DNA from: DATLXU01 sp035575515
GTDB taxonomy: Bacteria > Acidobacteriota > Blastocatellia > UBA7656
DNA: 64,000 bases
Assembly (NCBI GenBank): GCA_035575515.1
Contig: DATLXU010000062.1
Location: forward strand, 1 to 64,000
Direction of reading: 5' to 3'
In this document: one piece after another, positions 53,801-61,551 of the stretch
Layout of the letters: each line of letters opens with the position of its first letter
How positions within the stretch are numbered: the stretch's first letter is position 1
Notes under the pieces: model-generated
The model's database searches: none
What the model was told of the DNA's origin: nothing
What the model saw: the letters and a program-made list of their open reading frames with translations, nothing else
Translations under genes and position numbers: made by a program

Positions 53801-54862
53801 TCATAGAAGGCTTATGACCCGCGCGCTCATCTCGGTTGTACTAAGGAATGACTCGCCTGCTTTCACAAGATCGCGCGTGCGGCATCCTTCATCAAGCGCG
53901 CGCTCGACTGCGCTTTCGATGCTTGCGGCTTCGCGCTCAAGCTTGAACGTGAACCGCAGCATCATCGCGACTGAAAGAATCGCGCCCAATGGATTTGCAA
54001 CGCCGCGACCTGCGATGTCGGGCGCAGAGCCGTGTACAGGTTCGTAAAGATCAACGCGCCCGCCCACCGTTGCAGATGCGAGAAGTCCCAACGAACCTAC
54101 GACCGCGCCCGCTTCATCCGACAGAATATCGCCGAACATATTCTCGGTGAGCATCACGTCGAAGCTCGCGGGCCGCTGGACGAGCGCCATCGAGCAGGAG
54201 TCAACATAAGCGTGTTCGAGCGCGATGTCTGGATAGTCCTGCGCAACGCGCGTAACGACTTCGCGCCAAAGCCGCGAGCACTCCAACACGTTCGCTTTAT
54301 CAACGGAGGTGACTTTCTTTCGCCGTGTACGCGCAAGCTCGAATGCTACGCGTGCGACGCGTTCAATCTCAGGCTCGCTATATCGCATGGTGTTTACGGC
54401 GGCGCGAATCTCGCCCGCTTCGTCAATGCCGCGCGGCTGGCTGAAATAAAGCCCGCCCAATAGCTCGCGCACGATTAAAACATCTGTGCCTTCGACCGTT
54501 TCGCGCTTGAGCGGAGATGAATCGGCAAGAGCAGGGAACAATCGAGCGGGTCGCAGGTTTGCAAACCCTTGAAGCTCGCGCCTGAGTCTGAGTAGTCCCG
54601 CTTCGGGTCGCAGATGCATTGGATGATTATCGAAATCGGGATGGCCGACTGCGCCGAGCAGCACCGCATCTGATGACAGACACGATTCGATTGTGCGCTG
54701 CGGGAGCGGGTCGTTATCCGAAGCGAGGGCCGCGCCGCCTATATCGGCGTAGCTCGTCATCAATTCGTGATTGAACTTTGCAGCTACGGCTTCGAGTGCG
54801 CGCGCAGCCTCACGTGTGACTTCTGGGCCGATGCCGTCGCCGGGCAATACTGTTATCTTCAT
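53801..54862 (-). CDS. leuB: 3-isopropylmalate dehydrogenase
   Basis: A 353-residue enzyme of leucine biosynthesis that oxidises and decarboxylates 3-isopropylmalate with NAD+. The family start MKITVLPGDGIGPEVT, the substrate-binding segment LLRLRRELQGFANLRPARLFP and the metal/substrate site region NMFGDILSDEAGAVVGSLGLLASA are all present. The ATG at 54862 matches the family N-terminus; ATGs at 54868 and 54904 are in frame. It has no obvious ribosome binding site. leuC and leuD are not in the window, and leuA lies about 0.8 kb away on the same strand, separated by a cupin gene and its terminator. Confidence 0.93.
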   Translation of the reverse strand: MKITVLPGDGIGPEVTREAARALEAVAAKFNHELMTSYADIGGAALASDNDPLPQRTIESCLSSDAVLLGAVGHPDFDNHPMHLRPEAGLLRLRRELQGFANLRPARLFPALADSSPLKRETVEGTDVLIVRELLGGLYFSQPRGIDEAGEIRAAVNTMRYSEPEIERVARVAFELARTRRKKVTSVDKANVLECSRLWREVVTRVAQDYPDIALEHAYVDSCSMALVQRPASFDVMLTENMFGDILSDEAGAVVGSLGLLASATVGGRVDLYEPVHGSAPDIAGRGVANPLGAILSVAMMLRFTFKLEREAASIESAVERALDEGCRTRDLVKAGESFLSTTEMSARVISLL

Positions 54863-54934
54863 CAGCATGGCAATAACTTTGCGCGATAGGCTTAAATCAA
54901 GCAAGCGGTTTTATCGCAGGCTAACCACAGATAC

Positions 54935-55007
54935 ACCGCAGGCACGGAGGAAGCACGGGGAATATTAATCTTTTCCCCGCAATCTCGGCGTCTGCGGTGC
55001 CTGCGGT
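54935..55007. repeat. Intergenic inverted-repeat element
   Basis: ACCGCAGGCAC (54935-54945) is repeated inverted at 54997-55007. The neighbouring words 'accacagatacacc' and 'gcacggagg' are of a kind often seen in dispersed intergenic elements. It is upstream of leuB. Confidence 0.4.
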
Positions 55008-55030
55008 AGTTCTCTTTTGACACTCACTAG

Positions 55031-55059
55031 AAAAAATGCCCGCCCTTTTCGGGCGGGCA
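55031..55059 (-). terminator. Intrinsic terminator of the cupin gene
   Basis: A 7-bp GC-rich stem (GCCCGCC/GGGCGGGC-type, 55038-55059) followed, on the minus strand, by a run of T (55036-55031). It is a clear rho-independent terminator 78 bp beyond the cupin stop. Confidence 0.85.
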
Positions 55060-55136
55060 TGCAATAGCCTCATTGTCGCTTGTTGATCGTACCCTCGTAA
55101 GCAAATCAGAAATGGAGACACCCCTATTGAATTACA

Positions 55137-55472
55137 TCAAACGCCCCACAGGTAATCTTCGTTCGGCTCGCGCTCGCGCACCATCTGGAGCGCAAAGCTG
55201 TCTTCAATGGCTTCGGCTGAATGCTTGAAGCCAGACGGTATGATCACCGCTTCGCTGTCGCGCACGGTCAAAAGATTTCCCGCTATCTTCATCCGCCACG
55301 CTCCGCGCAATATGCATATAAACTGCTCGCCCGATGTCGCCTCGCCCGTCACTCGCTCGCCTTTTCCGATTTCGAGACTGCGCAGCAATACCCGCTCGCC
55401 CGATGGTATATGTTCGCGGTCGTGTGTTGGGATGAATCGTCTCTCGAATGAATTCCAGCAGTAGAGCGTCAT
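55137..55472 (-). CDS. Small cupin-fold protein
   Basis: A 111-residue single-domain cupin. The first cupin motif is present as SGEQFICILRGAWRM but lacks the usual HxH metal ligands; the second is PSGFKHSAEA with one His. It could bind a small ligand without metal. The start has AAGGTTGAT just before ATG. It lies between leuA and leuB on the same strand, bounded by its own terminator and a hairpin region towards leuA, so it may be independent. Function is unknown. Confidence 0.8.
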   Translation of the reverse strand: MTLYCWNSFERRFIPTHDREHIPSGERVLLRSLEIGKGERVTGEATSGEQFICILRGAWRMKIAGNLLTVRDSEAVIIPSGFKHSAEAIEDSFALQMVREREPNEDYLWGV

Positions 55473-55517
55473 ATCAACCTTTCACTTTTGAAACGATGAA
55501 GAACTTTGCGCTGAATG

Positions 55518-55599
55518 GAGCCGCAGAGGCGCTGACGACATTGTCATAGTGTCTCTGCGGCTCGTAAGACCGGCAACAGCCGTAAGCCTGCGCCGGTCT
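55518..55599. repeat. Paired inverted repeats downstream of leuA
   Basis: An 11-bp repeat (GAGCCGCAGAG at 55518-55528, complement at 55553-55563) encloses an inner TGAC/GTCA stem. A second 8-bp repeat (AGACCGGC at 55567-55574, complement at 55592-55599) follows. Together they may serve as leuA terminators or form a mobile REP-like pair. Confidence 0.45.
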
Positions 55600-55649
55600 A
55601 ACCCCACCCCGCTTACAGGTGATAAGGGCCCTTCGTTTCGCCGTTACTC

Positions 55650-56819
55650 TCAAGCAGCCGCTTCTTCAATCTCTTCGCGGATGATGGCTAGAATGTCGGC
55701 GTCTTCAACGGTCTTAATTTCATCTGCGAGCGCGATGAATCGGCGATAGATTCGATCAAGCTCGCGCCGCGAGAACTCGTAGCCAAGCTCTTCGCATTTG
55801 CGACCGAGCGCGTGGCGGCCAGAATGCTTGCCGAGCACTAATCGGTTGTCAGGCACGCCGACCGATTGCGGAGTCATTATCTCGTAAGTCAGCCGATTCT
55901 TAATCACGCCGTCCTGATGAATGCCCGCTTCGTGCGCGAATGCATTGCGCCCGACAATAGCTTTGTTAGGTTGAACCGCAACGCCCGTCACTTCCGTCAG
56001 CAACTGGCTCGACGGGAAGATATGTTCGGTTGCCACATTTGTATCGTAAGGCAAACAATCGCGGCGAACGCGCAGGGCCATCACGATTTCTTCAAGAGAA
56101 GCGTTTCCTGCGCGCTCGCCTATGCCGTTGATGGTGCACTCTACTTGTCGAGCGCCCGCCTCTATCGCAGCAATTGAGTTTGCAACGGCAAGCCCAAGAT
56201 CGTTGTGACAATGAACCGAAATTACCGCACGCTCAATCCCGCCCACGCGATTGCGAATAGTTTCGATAATGTGAGCGAACTCGCGCGGCGTCGTGTACCC
56301 AACCGTGTCTGGAATGTTCACTGTTGTCGCGCCCGCTTCGATTACGGCTTCAAGTACCGCGCACAGGAAATCAATGTCGGTGCGCGTCGCGTCTTCCGGA
56401 GAAAACTCAACATCGTTCGTAAAAGACTTGGCGAGCGCGACCGCTTCGCGCGCCTGCCTTACGGCCTGCTCGCGCGTGATCTTCAATTTGTACTCAAGGT
56501 GAATGTCTGATGTTGCAAGGAATGTATGGATGCGCGGGCGCGAAGCGCTCTCAAGCGCCTGCCACGCGCGCTCGATGTCTTCGCTTGTGGCGCGAGCCAG
56601 ACCCGCGATTACGGGGCGGCGAATCTCTTTCGCTATAGCTTGAACAGCCTCGAAGTCACCGTCGGATGCAATCGGAAATCCCGCCTCGATTATGTCAACG
56701 CCCAGCCTGTCGAGCTGCCGCGCCATGCGCATCTTTTCCGCAAGCGTCATGCTGCAACCGGGCGATTGCTCGCCGTCGCGGAGCGTCGTATCGAATATCA
56801 TCACCTGAGATCGCGTCAT
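55650..56819 (-). CDS. leuA: 2-isopropylmalate synthase, short form
   Basis: A 389-residue enzyme of the LeuA/homocitrate-synthase family that condenses 2-ketoisovalerate with acetyl-CoA. The TIM-barrel start FDTTLRDGEQSPG, the metal-binding HCHNDLG and the segment NGIGERAGNASLEE are canonical. The ordinary C-terminal LeuA regulatory (dimer) domain of about 110 residues is absent: the protein ends soon after DADILAII. ATG at 56819 has GAGGAG 10 nt upstream and is preferred to the ATG at 56837. It is divergent from a LysR regulator gene. Alternatives are citramalate or homocitrate synthase. Confidence 0.85.
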   Translation of the reverse strand: MTRSQVMIFDTTLRDGEQSPGCSMTLAEKMRMARQLDRLGVDIIEAGFPIASDGDFEAVQAIAKEIRRPVIAGLARATSEDIERAWQALESASRPRIHTFLATSDIHLEYKLKITREQAVRQAREAVALAKSFTNDVEFSPEDATRTDIDFLCAVLEAVIEAGATTVNIPDTVGYTTPREFAHIIETIRNRVGGIERAVISVHCHNDLGLAVANSIAAIEAGARQVECTINGIGERAGNASLEEIVMALRVRRDCLPYDTNVATEHIFPSSQLLTEVTGVAVQPNKAIVGRNAFAHEAGIHQDGVIKNRLTYEIMTPQSVGVPDNRLVLGKHSGRHALGRKCEELGYEFSRRELDRIYRRFIALADEIKTVEDADILAIIREEIEEAAA

Positions 56820-56927
56820 TCGTGGGTTTCTCCTCATTCAGGCAGTTTCATGCAGAGCCAAATCCTATGCGGGATACCACTCAAAGTCAAAGTTATAATT
56901 TTTAGGGTACTATTCGCTTTTGCTTAT

Positions 56928-56935
56928 GGTATAAT
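56928..56935 (+). promoter_or_regulatory. Extended -10 element of the LysR gene
   Basis: TGGTATAAT (TATAAT at 56930-56935 with TG one base before) lies 43 bp before the LysR start. The flanking AT-rich 60 bp probably also hold the leuA promoter and LysR operator sites. Confidence 0.5.
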
Positions 56936-56977
56936 CGGCAGCCGTCACCGACCAAAGTTTGATTAATAGGTGCGCAA

Positions 56978-57895
56978 ATGGATTTATTTCAGCTCGAAGT
57001 CTTCTTGACTGTTGCGCGCGAGGGGAGCTTTTCGCGCGCGGCAGAAAAACTCTATCGCACGCAGCCTGCGGTGAGCCAGGCTATAAGAAAGCTTGAGCGC
57101 GAAGTTGGCGAGCCGCTCTTTGATCGCTCATCGCGCGACGGGACGCTCACCGACGCTGGCCTGTTGCTTCAGGAGTACGCGCAGAAGCTCTTGAACCTCA
57201 GAGGCGAAGCGCACACGGCGCTCAAAGAGTTGCGCGAGATGCACAAGGGCAAGCTCGCGGTTGCAGCGAACGAATTTACCTGCCTTTATCTGCTTCCGGC
57301 GCTTGCGGAGTTCAGGCGGCTCTACCCGATGATTAAAGTGACGGTGCATCGCTCGCTTGCGAGCCGTATCCCGAATGAAGTCCTGAAGCATGGCGCGGAG
57401 CTTGGCGTGTTGTCGTTTAATCCCGAAGAGCCGCAGCTTCGCTCGATAGTCGTCTATCGCGACGAGTTGACCTTTGTAGTTCACCCGCGCCACCCGCTCG
57501 CGTCGGCCAAGCAGGTGAGCATACGCCAGCTTGGAGCCGAATCGTTCGTCGCGCACAACGTGCCGTCGCCTTATCGCGCGAAAGTTCTTGAGGCGTTCAA
57601 GCGGCACAAAACGGCGCTCAACATGGATGTAGAGCTTCCGACGATTGAGGCGATAAAGATGTTCGTATCGAACGGCAACGGGGTTGCGCTTGTTCCGGGC
57701 ATCTGCGTTGAATCGGAAGTCGCGCGCGGCGAGCTTGTATGCATTCCCGTGCGCGAGTTGAGAATCGAGCGCAAGCTGAGATTGGTCTATCGCAAGAACG
57801 CGAGCCTCTCGCACGCAGCGCGAGCATTCTTGAAAGTGGCCGAATCAATGGCCCGCGAGCGCAAGGGGAGATACAGCTATCAACGCGAGGGATAA
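56978..57895 (+). CDS. LysR-family transcriptional regulator
   Basis: A 305-residue regulator with an N-terminal winged helix-turn-helix (about 1-60; FSRAAEKLYRTQPAVSQAIRKLE) and an effector-binding domain (about 90-295). It is transcribed away from leuA, the classic layout for a LysR regulator and its target. It may respond to isopropylmalate or another pathway intermediate. Many LysR proteins also regulate their own gene from the shared region. The effector cannot be inferred. Confidence 0.9.
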   Translation: MDLFQLEVFLTVAREGSFSRAAEKLYRTQPAVSQAIRKLEREVGEPLFDRSSRDGTLTDAGLLLQEYAQKLLNLRGEAHTALKELREMHKGKLAVAANEFTCLYLLPALAEFRRLYPMIKVTVHRSLASRIPNEVLKHGAELGVLSFNPEEPQLRSIVVYRDELTFVVHPRHPLASAKQVSIRQLGAESFVAHNVPSPYRAKVLEAFKRHKTALNMDVELPTIEAIKMFVSNGNGVALVPGICVESEVARGELVCIPVRELRIERKLRLVYRKNASLSHAARAFLKVAESMARERKGRYSYQREG

Positions 57896-57921
57896 ACCGG
57901 CTGCTTCAATCGCGCGGACCT

Positions 57922-58614
57922 TCATTTTTCTGCAAGCAGCTTGTTAAGCTCGCTGATGCTTGCTGTTGCCAATGGCTCGTTCACCTCTTTGCCATAAAGC
58001 GCATCCACTACCGTGCAATAGATGCCGTGCAAAGCGCGCCCCGTATCATCCGTCGGAGCGAGCCGCGCATTGAGCTGAAGGCGGCTGAGGTCTGCAGCGA
58101 CTCCGAGCGTGCGGCCATCGAGCGGCTCGAATTGAAAATAGATCACGCCGCAAAACGAAAGCGAGCCTGTGCTGTCTACTTCGGGCAGCGGCTTTGTCTT
58201 CGATTGCTCGTCTGTTTTCTTTGTTTCGACTCCGGCTGCTCCGCCCGCAAGTTGTTGCTGCCGGCCTGAAGTCGCTACGGCGCTTGCAGCCACTCCGCCG
58301 ACCATCACCTGTCGGCGCACGGGCGCAGCGCCGATGCCGCCTTGAGTTGAGAGCAGCGTCGCGCGCACGCCTTCTTTTAAGCGAGCCTGCCCGCGCGCAT
58401 CCGTGACAGTCAATCGCCCTGTTAACTCAAGCCTTCGCCCTGCGACGGCGGCGCGCGATGGCTCGTAGTTGAATTTATAGCTCGAGCCTGCAACGTCGAA
58501 GCCGCCTGCGAACGCGCGCTCTTTGAGCAAGCCCGCAATCGAATGTAGTCGCCGGTTGTTTGCTGTTGCGCTTTGTGTTGTCTTGCTCGATTTTTGTTTT
58601 GCTCTGCCGAACAT
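57922..58614 (-). CDS. Hypothetical protein (230 residues)
   Basis: No family recognised. The product has no signal peptide or membrane helix and begins with a basic, polar stretch. Central strands (GRLTVTDARGQ...) suggest a beta-sandwich, with an Ala/Gly-rich linker and a helical C-terminus (ISELNKLLAEK). A GAGGAAGAG box lies about 5 nt before the ATG. It is 52 bp downstream of the GMC oxidoreductase on the same strand and convergent with the LysR gene. It is not a typical gluconate dehydrogenase subunit 3. Confidence 0.6.
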   Translation of the reverse strand: MFGRAKQKSSKTTQSATANNRRLHSIAGLLKERAFAGGFDVAGSSYKFNYEPSRAAVAGRRLELTGRLTVTDARGQARLKEGVRATLLSTQGGIGAAPVRRQVMVGGVAASAVATSGRQQQLAGGAAGVETKKTDEQSKTKPLPEVDSTGSLSFCGVIYFQFEPLDGRTLGVAADLSRLQLNARLAPTDDTGRALHGIYCTVVDALYGKEVNEPLATASISELNKLLAEK

Positions 58615-58666
58615 TGCTTCTCTTCCTCATTGGAGATTCGGAATTTCGATCTCCAATTTCAAATCG

Positions 58667-60376
58667 TTATAAGTTGCCGCGCTTGTACTCATCCGCAAGA
58701 TACTCGCACGCGCGCATCGTCAGCGCGAGTATCGTAAGCGTAGGATTCTGATTAGCTGAGGTCACGAACGCCGCGCCGTCAATCACGAATAGATTCTTCA
58801 CATCCCAGCTCTGATTGAATTTGTTCAGCACTGAAGTTTTCGGGTTGCTGCCCATCCGCGCTGTTCCAAGCTCGTGAATGATGCGGCCCGGCGCGGTCAT
58901 CCTGCCGCCGGTCGTGACGACTTCAGCGCCCGCCGCGCGAAGTATCTCTTCGCTCGTTTCAGCCGCGTCGCGCGCCATCTCGCGCTCGTTGTCCGAATAC
59001 TGAATATGAATCTTCAAGACCGGAATGCCCCACGCATCAACGACTCCGTCGGGGTCAATCTCTGCGTAGTTCTCGAATCGCGGCAGCATCTCTGCCCGCA
59101 CGGTCATGCTCACAGGCGATGTGTAGTAATGGCGAACTTTTTTCTTAAACTCCGAGCCGAAGCCCGCTGTCAGCGCGGGATTTTTTGCAAACGCGGGAAA
59201 CATTCGCGCGCCTGAGCCGCACTCGAATCCGTAGCCGCGAATGAATCGCGCCTGTTTAGTTTCTTTATTGATATTGCGAAAACGCGGGATCAGCAGGCCC
59301 GAAGTCTTACCGTCTTCGTTAACGGGGTCGCGCCCTGCGAGAATGTTGAAGTAGCCGCTCGCGCCGATGCCGCCAAAATGGTCCATTAAATAATGTCCAA
59401 GCACGCCCGACGAATTGCCAAGCCCGCGCGGATGCTGGCGCGATTTTGAATTAAGCAGTATGCGCGTTGATTCGAGCGTCGAAGCGGCAAGCACAACGAC
59501 TTTGCCGAACTCTTCGCGCTCTTCGTGCGTGACGCGATCAACTACGGCCACGCCCTTTGCCTTGCCCGTATTTGTGTCAACGATGATGTGACGGACTATC
59601 GAGTTGGGCTTGAGCGTCATGCGTCCGGTCGCCTGAGCAACGGGCAAGGTTGAAGACAATGAATTGAACATAGCGCCCACGTCGCAGCCGTCGCCGCAGT
59701 TGCCGCAGTAATGACACTGAGCTCGCCCTTTCATGTGAGGCTTGGGCGGCGCGGTCAGCATCGCGAGCCGCATTGGGATTCCGCGACGACCAAGTTTTTC
59801 CGCGCCCTTGCGCAAGAGGTGCTCGCCGCAATTGAGCTTCATCGGCGGAAGAAAATTCCCATCGGGCAGATGCGGCAATCCATCGCGGTTGCCTGATACG
59901 CCGATGAACTCTTCGGCGCGAGTGTAGTACGGCTCCATCTCGGCGTAAGAGACGGGCCAATCATCTCCGAACCCATCGTGGCTCGCCGCTTTGAAATCGA
60001 GATCGGAGAGGCGATAAGACATTCGGCCCCAGTGCAGGGTCTTTCCGCCGACTATGCGAGCGCGCACCCAGAGGAAAGGCTTGCCCGGCTCGGTCGTATA
60101 AGGATGCTCCGTGTCTTTGACGTAGAAGTGGCGGCTGAACTCGCCCGCAGTGGTTTGCATCCACTGTTCCTGCTCGCGCCAGCCGGGCGGGCCGAACCCG
60201 CGATACATTGACTCGAACGGCCAGCGATGAGAACTGAGGTCGCGCTCAGGGTTGACGGGCGGGCCTGCATCAAGCACGAGCACTTCAAAGCCGCGCTCGG
60301 TCAGTTCCTTCGCGGCCATGCCACCCGATGCGCCAGACCCGATGATTATCGCGTCATAGGTTTTCTGCTTCGCCAC
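58667..60376 (-). CDS. GMC family oxidoreductase 1 (gluconate/glucoside dehydrogenase type)
   Basis: A 569-residue FAD oxidoreductase. Dinucleotide motif IIGSGASGG (11-19), substrate-binding loop WGRMSYRLSDLDF, and C-terminal IHELGTARMG plus NQNPTLTI supply the usual active-site His and Asn. A CxxCxxCxxxC group (Cys221, 224, 227, 231) sits in the FAD domain, as in GMC dehydrogenases with an iron-sulfur cluster. The start is GTG at 60376 (AGGAG 6 nt upstream). No Tat signal is seen, so location is uncertain. It is likely to oxidise a sugar or sugar alcohol, perhaps at C3; a partner subunit is not adjacent. Confidence 0.85.
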   Translation of the reverse strand: MAKQKTYDAIIIGSGASGGMAAKELTERGFEVLVLDAGPPVNPERDLSSHRWPFESMYRGFGPPGWREQEQWMQTTAGEFSRHFYVKDTEHPYTTEPGKPFLWVRARIVGGKTLHWGRMSYRLSDLDFKAASHDGFGDDWPVSYAEMEPYYTRAEEFIGVSGNRDGLPHLPDGNFLPPMKLNCGEHLLRKGAEKLGRRGIPMRLAMLTAPPKPHMKGRAQCHYCGNCGDGCDVGAMFNSLSSTLPVAQATGRMTLKPNSIVRHIIVDTNTGKAKGVAVVDRVTHEEREEFGKVVVLAASTLESTRILLNSKSRQHPRGLGNSSGVLGHYLMDHFGGIGASGYFNILAGRDPVNEDGKTSGLLIPRFRNINKETKQARFIRGYGFECGSGARMFPAFAKNPALTAGFGSEFKKKVRHYYTSPVSMTVRAEMLPRFENYAEIDPDGVVDAWGIPVLKIHIQYSDNEREMARDAAETSEEILRAAGAEVVTTGGRMTAPGRIIHELGTARMGSNPKTSVLNKFNQSWDVKNLFVIDGAAFVTSANQNPTLTILALTMRACEYLADEYKRGNL

Positions 60377-60658
60377 GCTTTTCTCCTGTTGAAGTTAAGC
60401 TGAAAGACTGCGGGGCAGATTATGAAAAGGGAAAAGGCAAAAGGCAAGTGCGATGCGCAGGCGCGGCGAAGCGGCGGGCGATACAGATTATGCGTTTAGA
60501 GCGTGAGCGATGCGCGGCTGCGATTACCTGCCTTTTTCGCCGCGTCTTGGTGTCGGCGCGTCTCCGCGTCGCAATTGCCTTTTGCCTTTCGTTGTTCTAT
60601 GATGCGCACATCCTTAACATCAACGCGGTGGAAATAACTGAAATCAAGAGAGGATTTT

Positions 60659-61513
60659 ATGATAAGTCATCTTACGCGCAGGCAATTCGGCGGCATTTTA
60701 ATGGGAGCTGCTGCGGGGCTGCTGCCGCCGTCGAGTCAGAAAGTCAAACCGTCCGTCTTCGGCGGCATACAGGTCGGCGTGCAGAGTTACACGTTTCGCG
60801 CTTTCAACATTGACAGGATGATTGACGCGATGCGGATGGCAGGGCTGTCGAGCGTCGAGCTTTGGGACGGACACCTCAACCCGAAAAAGGCTTCGGAAGC
60901 CGATTTCAAGGCGGCGAAGAAAAAATTCGACGATGCCGGAATCCATGTCAGCGCCTACTGCGTCAACTTTCCCCTTGATTCGGATGATGATTATCTTGAT
61001 CGTGGATTCAACGGCGCGTTGCTTCTCGGAACAAACGTCATGACCGCTTCGGTTAAAAAGCCGATAGTGCCGCGACTCGATCAGTGGTGCCAGAAGTACA
61101 AAATAAAACTCGGACTGCACAATCACTGGTTCGGCGAGAAGTGGTTCAAGGGCGACCGCTCGCAGGAGTTTGAAACGCCCGACGATTTCATGACCGCCCT
61201 CAAAAGCTCGTCTCAGTATTTGAGCATCAATCTGGACATAGGCCATTTTTATGCCGCTGGTTTCGATCCCGTCGCGTTCATACGCGAGCATCACAGCCGC
61301 ATCGTCAGCCTGCACGTGAAAGACCGCGACAAAGATGCAGAGCACACGAACCGTCGCTTCGGCGAAGGAGCGACGCCGATTGCGGAAGTGATGAAGCTGC
61401 TCAAGCAGATCAAATTCAAGTACGCGGCGAACATCGAATACGAAAACGAGCCTGAGAACCCGACCGACGGAGTGAAGCAGGCGGTAGATTACCTCAGGGG
61501 TGCGCTTTCGTAA
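60659..61513 (+). CDS. Tat-exported sugar phosphate isomerase/epimerase-like TIM barrel
   Basis: A 284-residue protein with a Tat signal (TRRQFGG near residues 6-12, then a hydrophobic stretch). The body is a xylose-isomerase-like TIM barrel: GVQSYTFRAFN, LGLHNHW, LDIGHFYAAG and SLHVKDRD provide the usual metal-binding Glu/Asp/His pattern. Such periplasmic members act on sugars or keto-sugars. GAGAGG lies 5 nt before the ATG. The GMC oxidoreductase 2 gene follows 38 bp later, and a divergent GMC gene lies upstream. Confidence 0.85.
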   Translation: MISHLTRRQFGGILMGAAAGLLPPSSQKVKPSVFGGIQVGVQSYTFRAFNIDRMIDAMRMAGLSSVELWDGHLNPKKASEADFKAAKKKFDDAGIHVSAYCVNFPLDSDDDYLDRGFNGALLLGTNVMTASVKKPIVPRLDQWCQKYKIKLGLHNHWFGEKWFKGDRSQEFETPDDFMTALKSSSQYLSINLDIGHFYAAGFDPVAFIREHHSRIVSLHVKDRDKDAEHTNRRFGEGATPIAEVMKLLKQIKFKYAANIEYENEPENPTDGVKQAVDYLRGALS

Positions 61514-61551
61514 CGAAGCAGACGCTTCATCACAAACGTCAGCATTTCATT

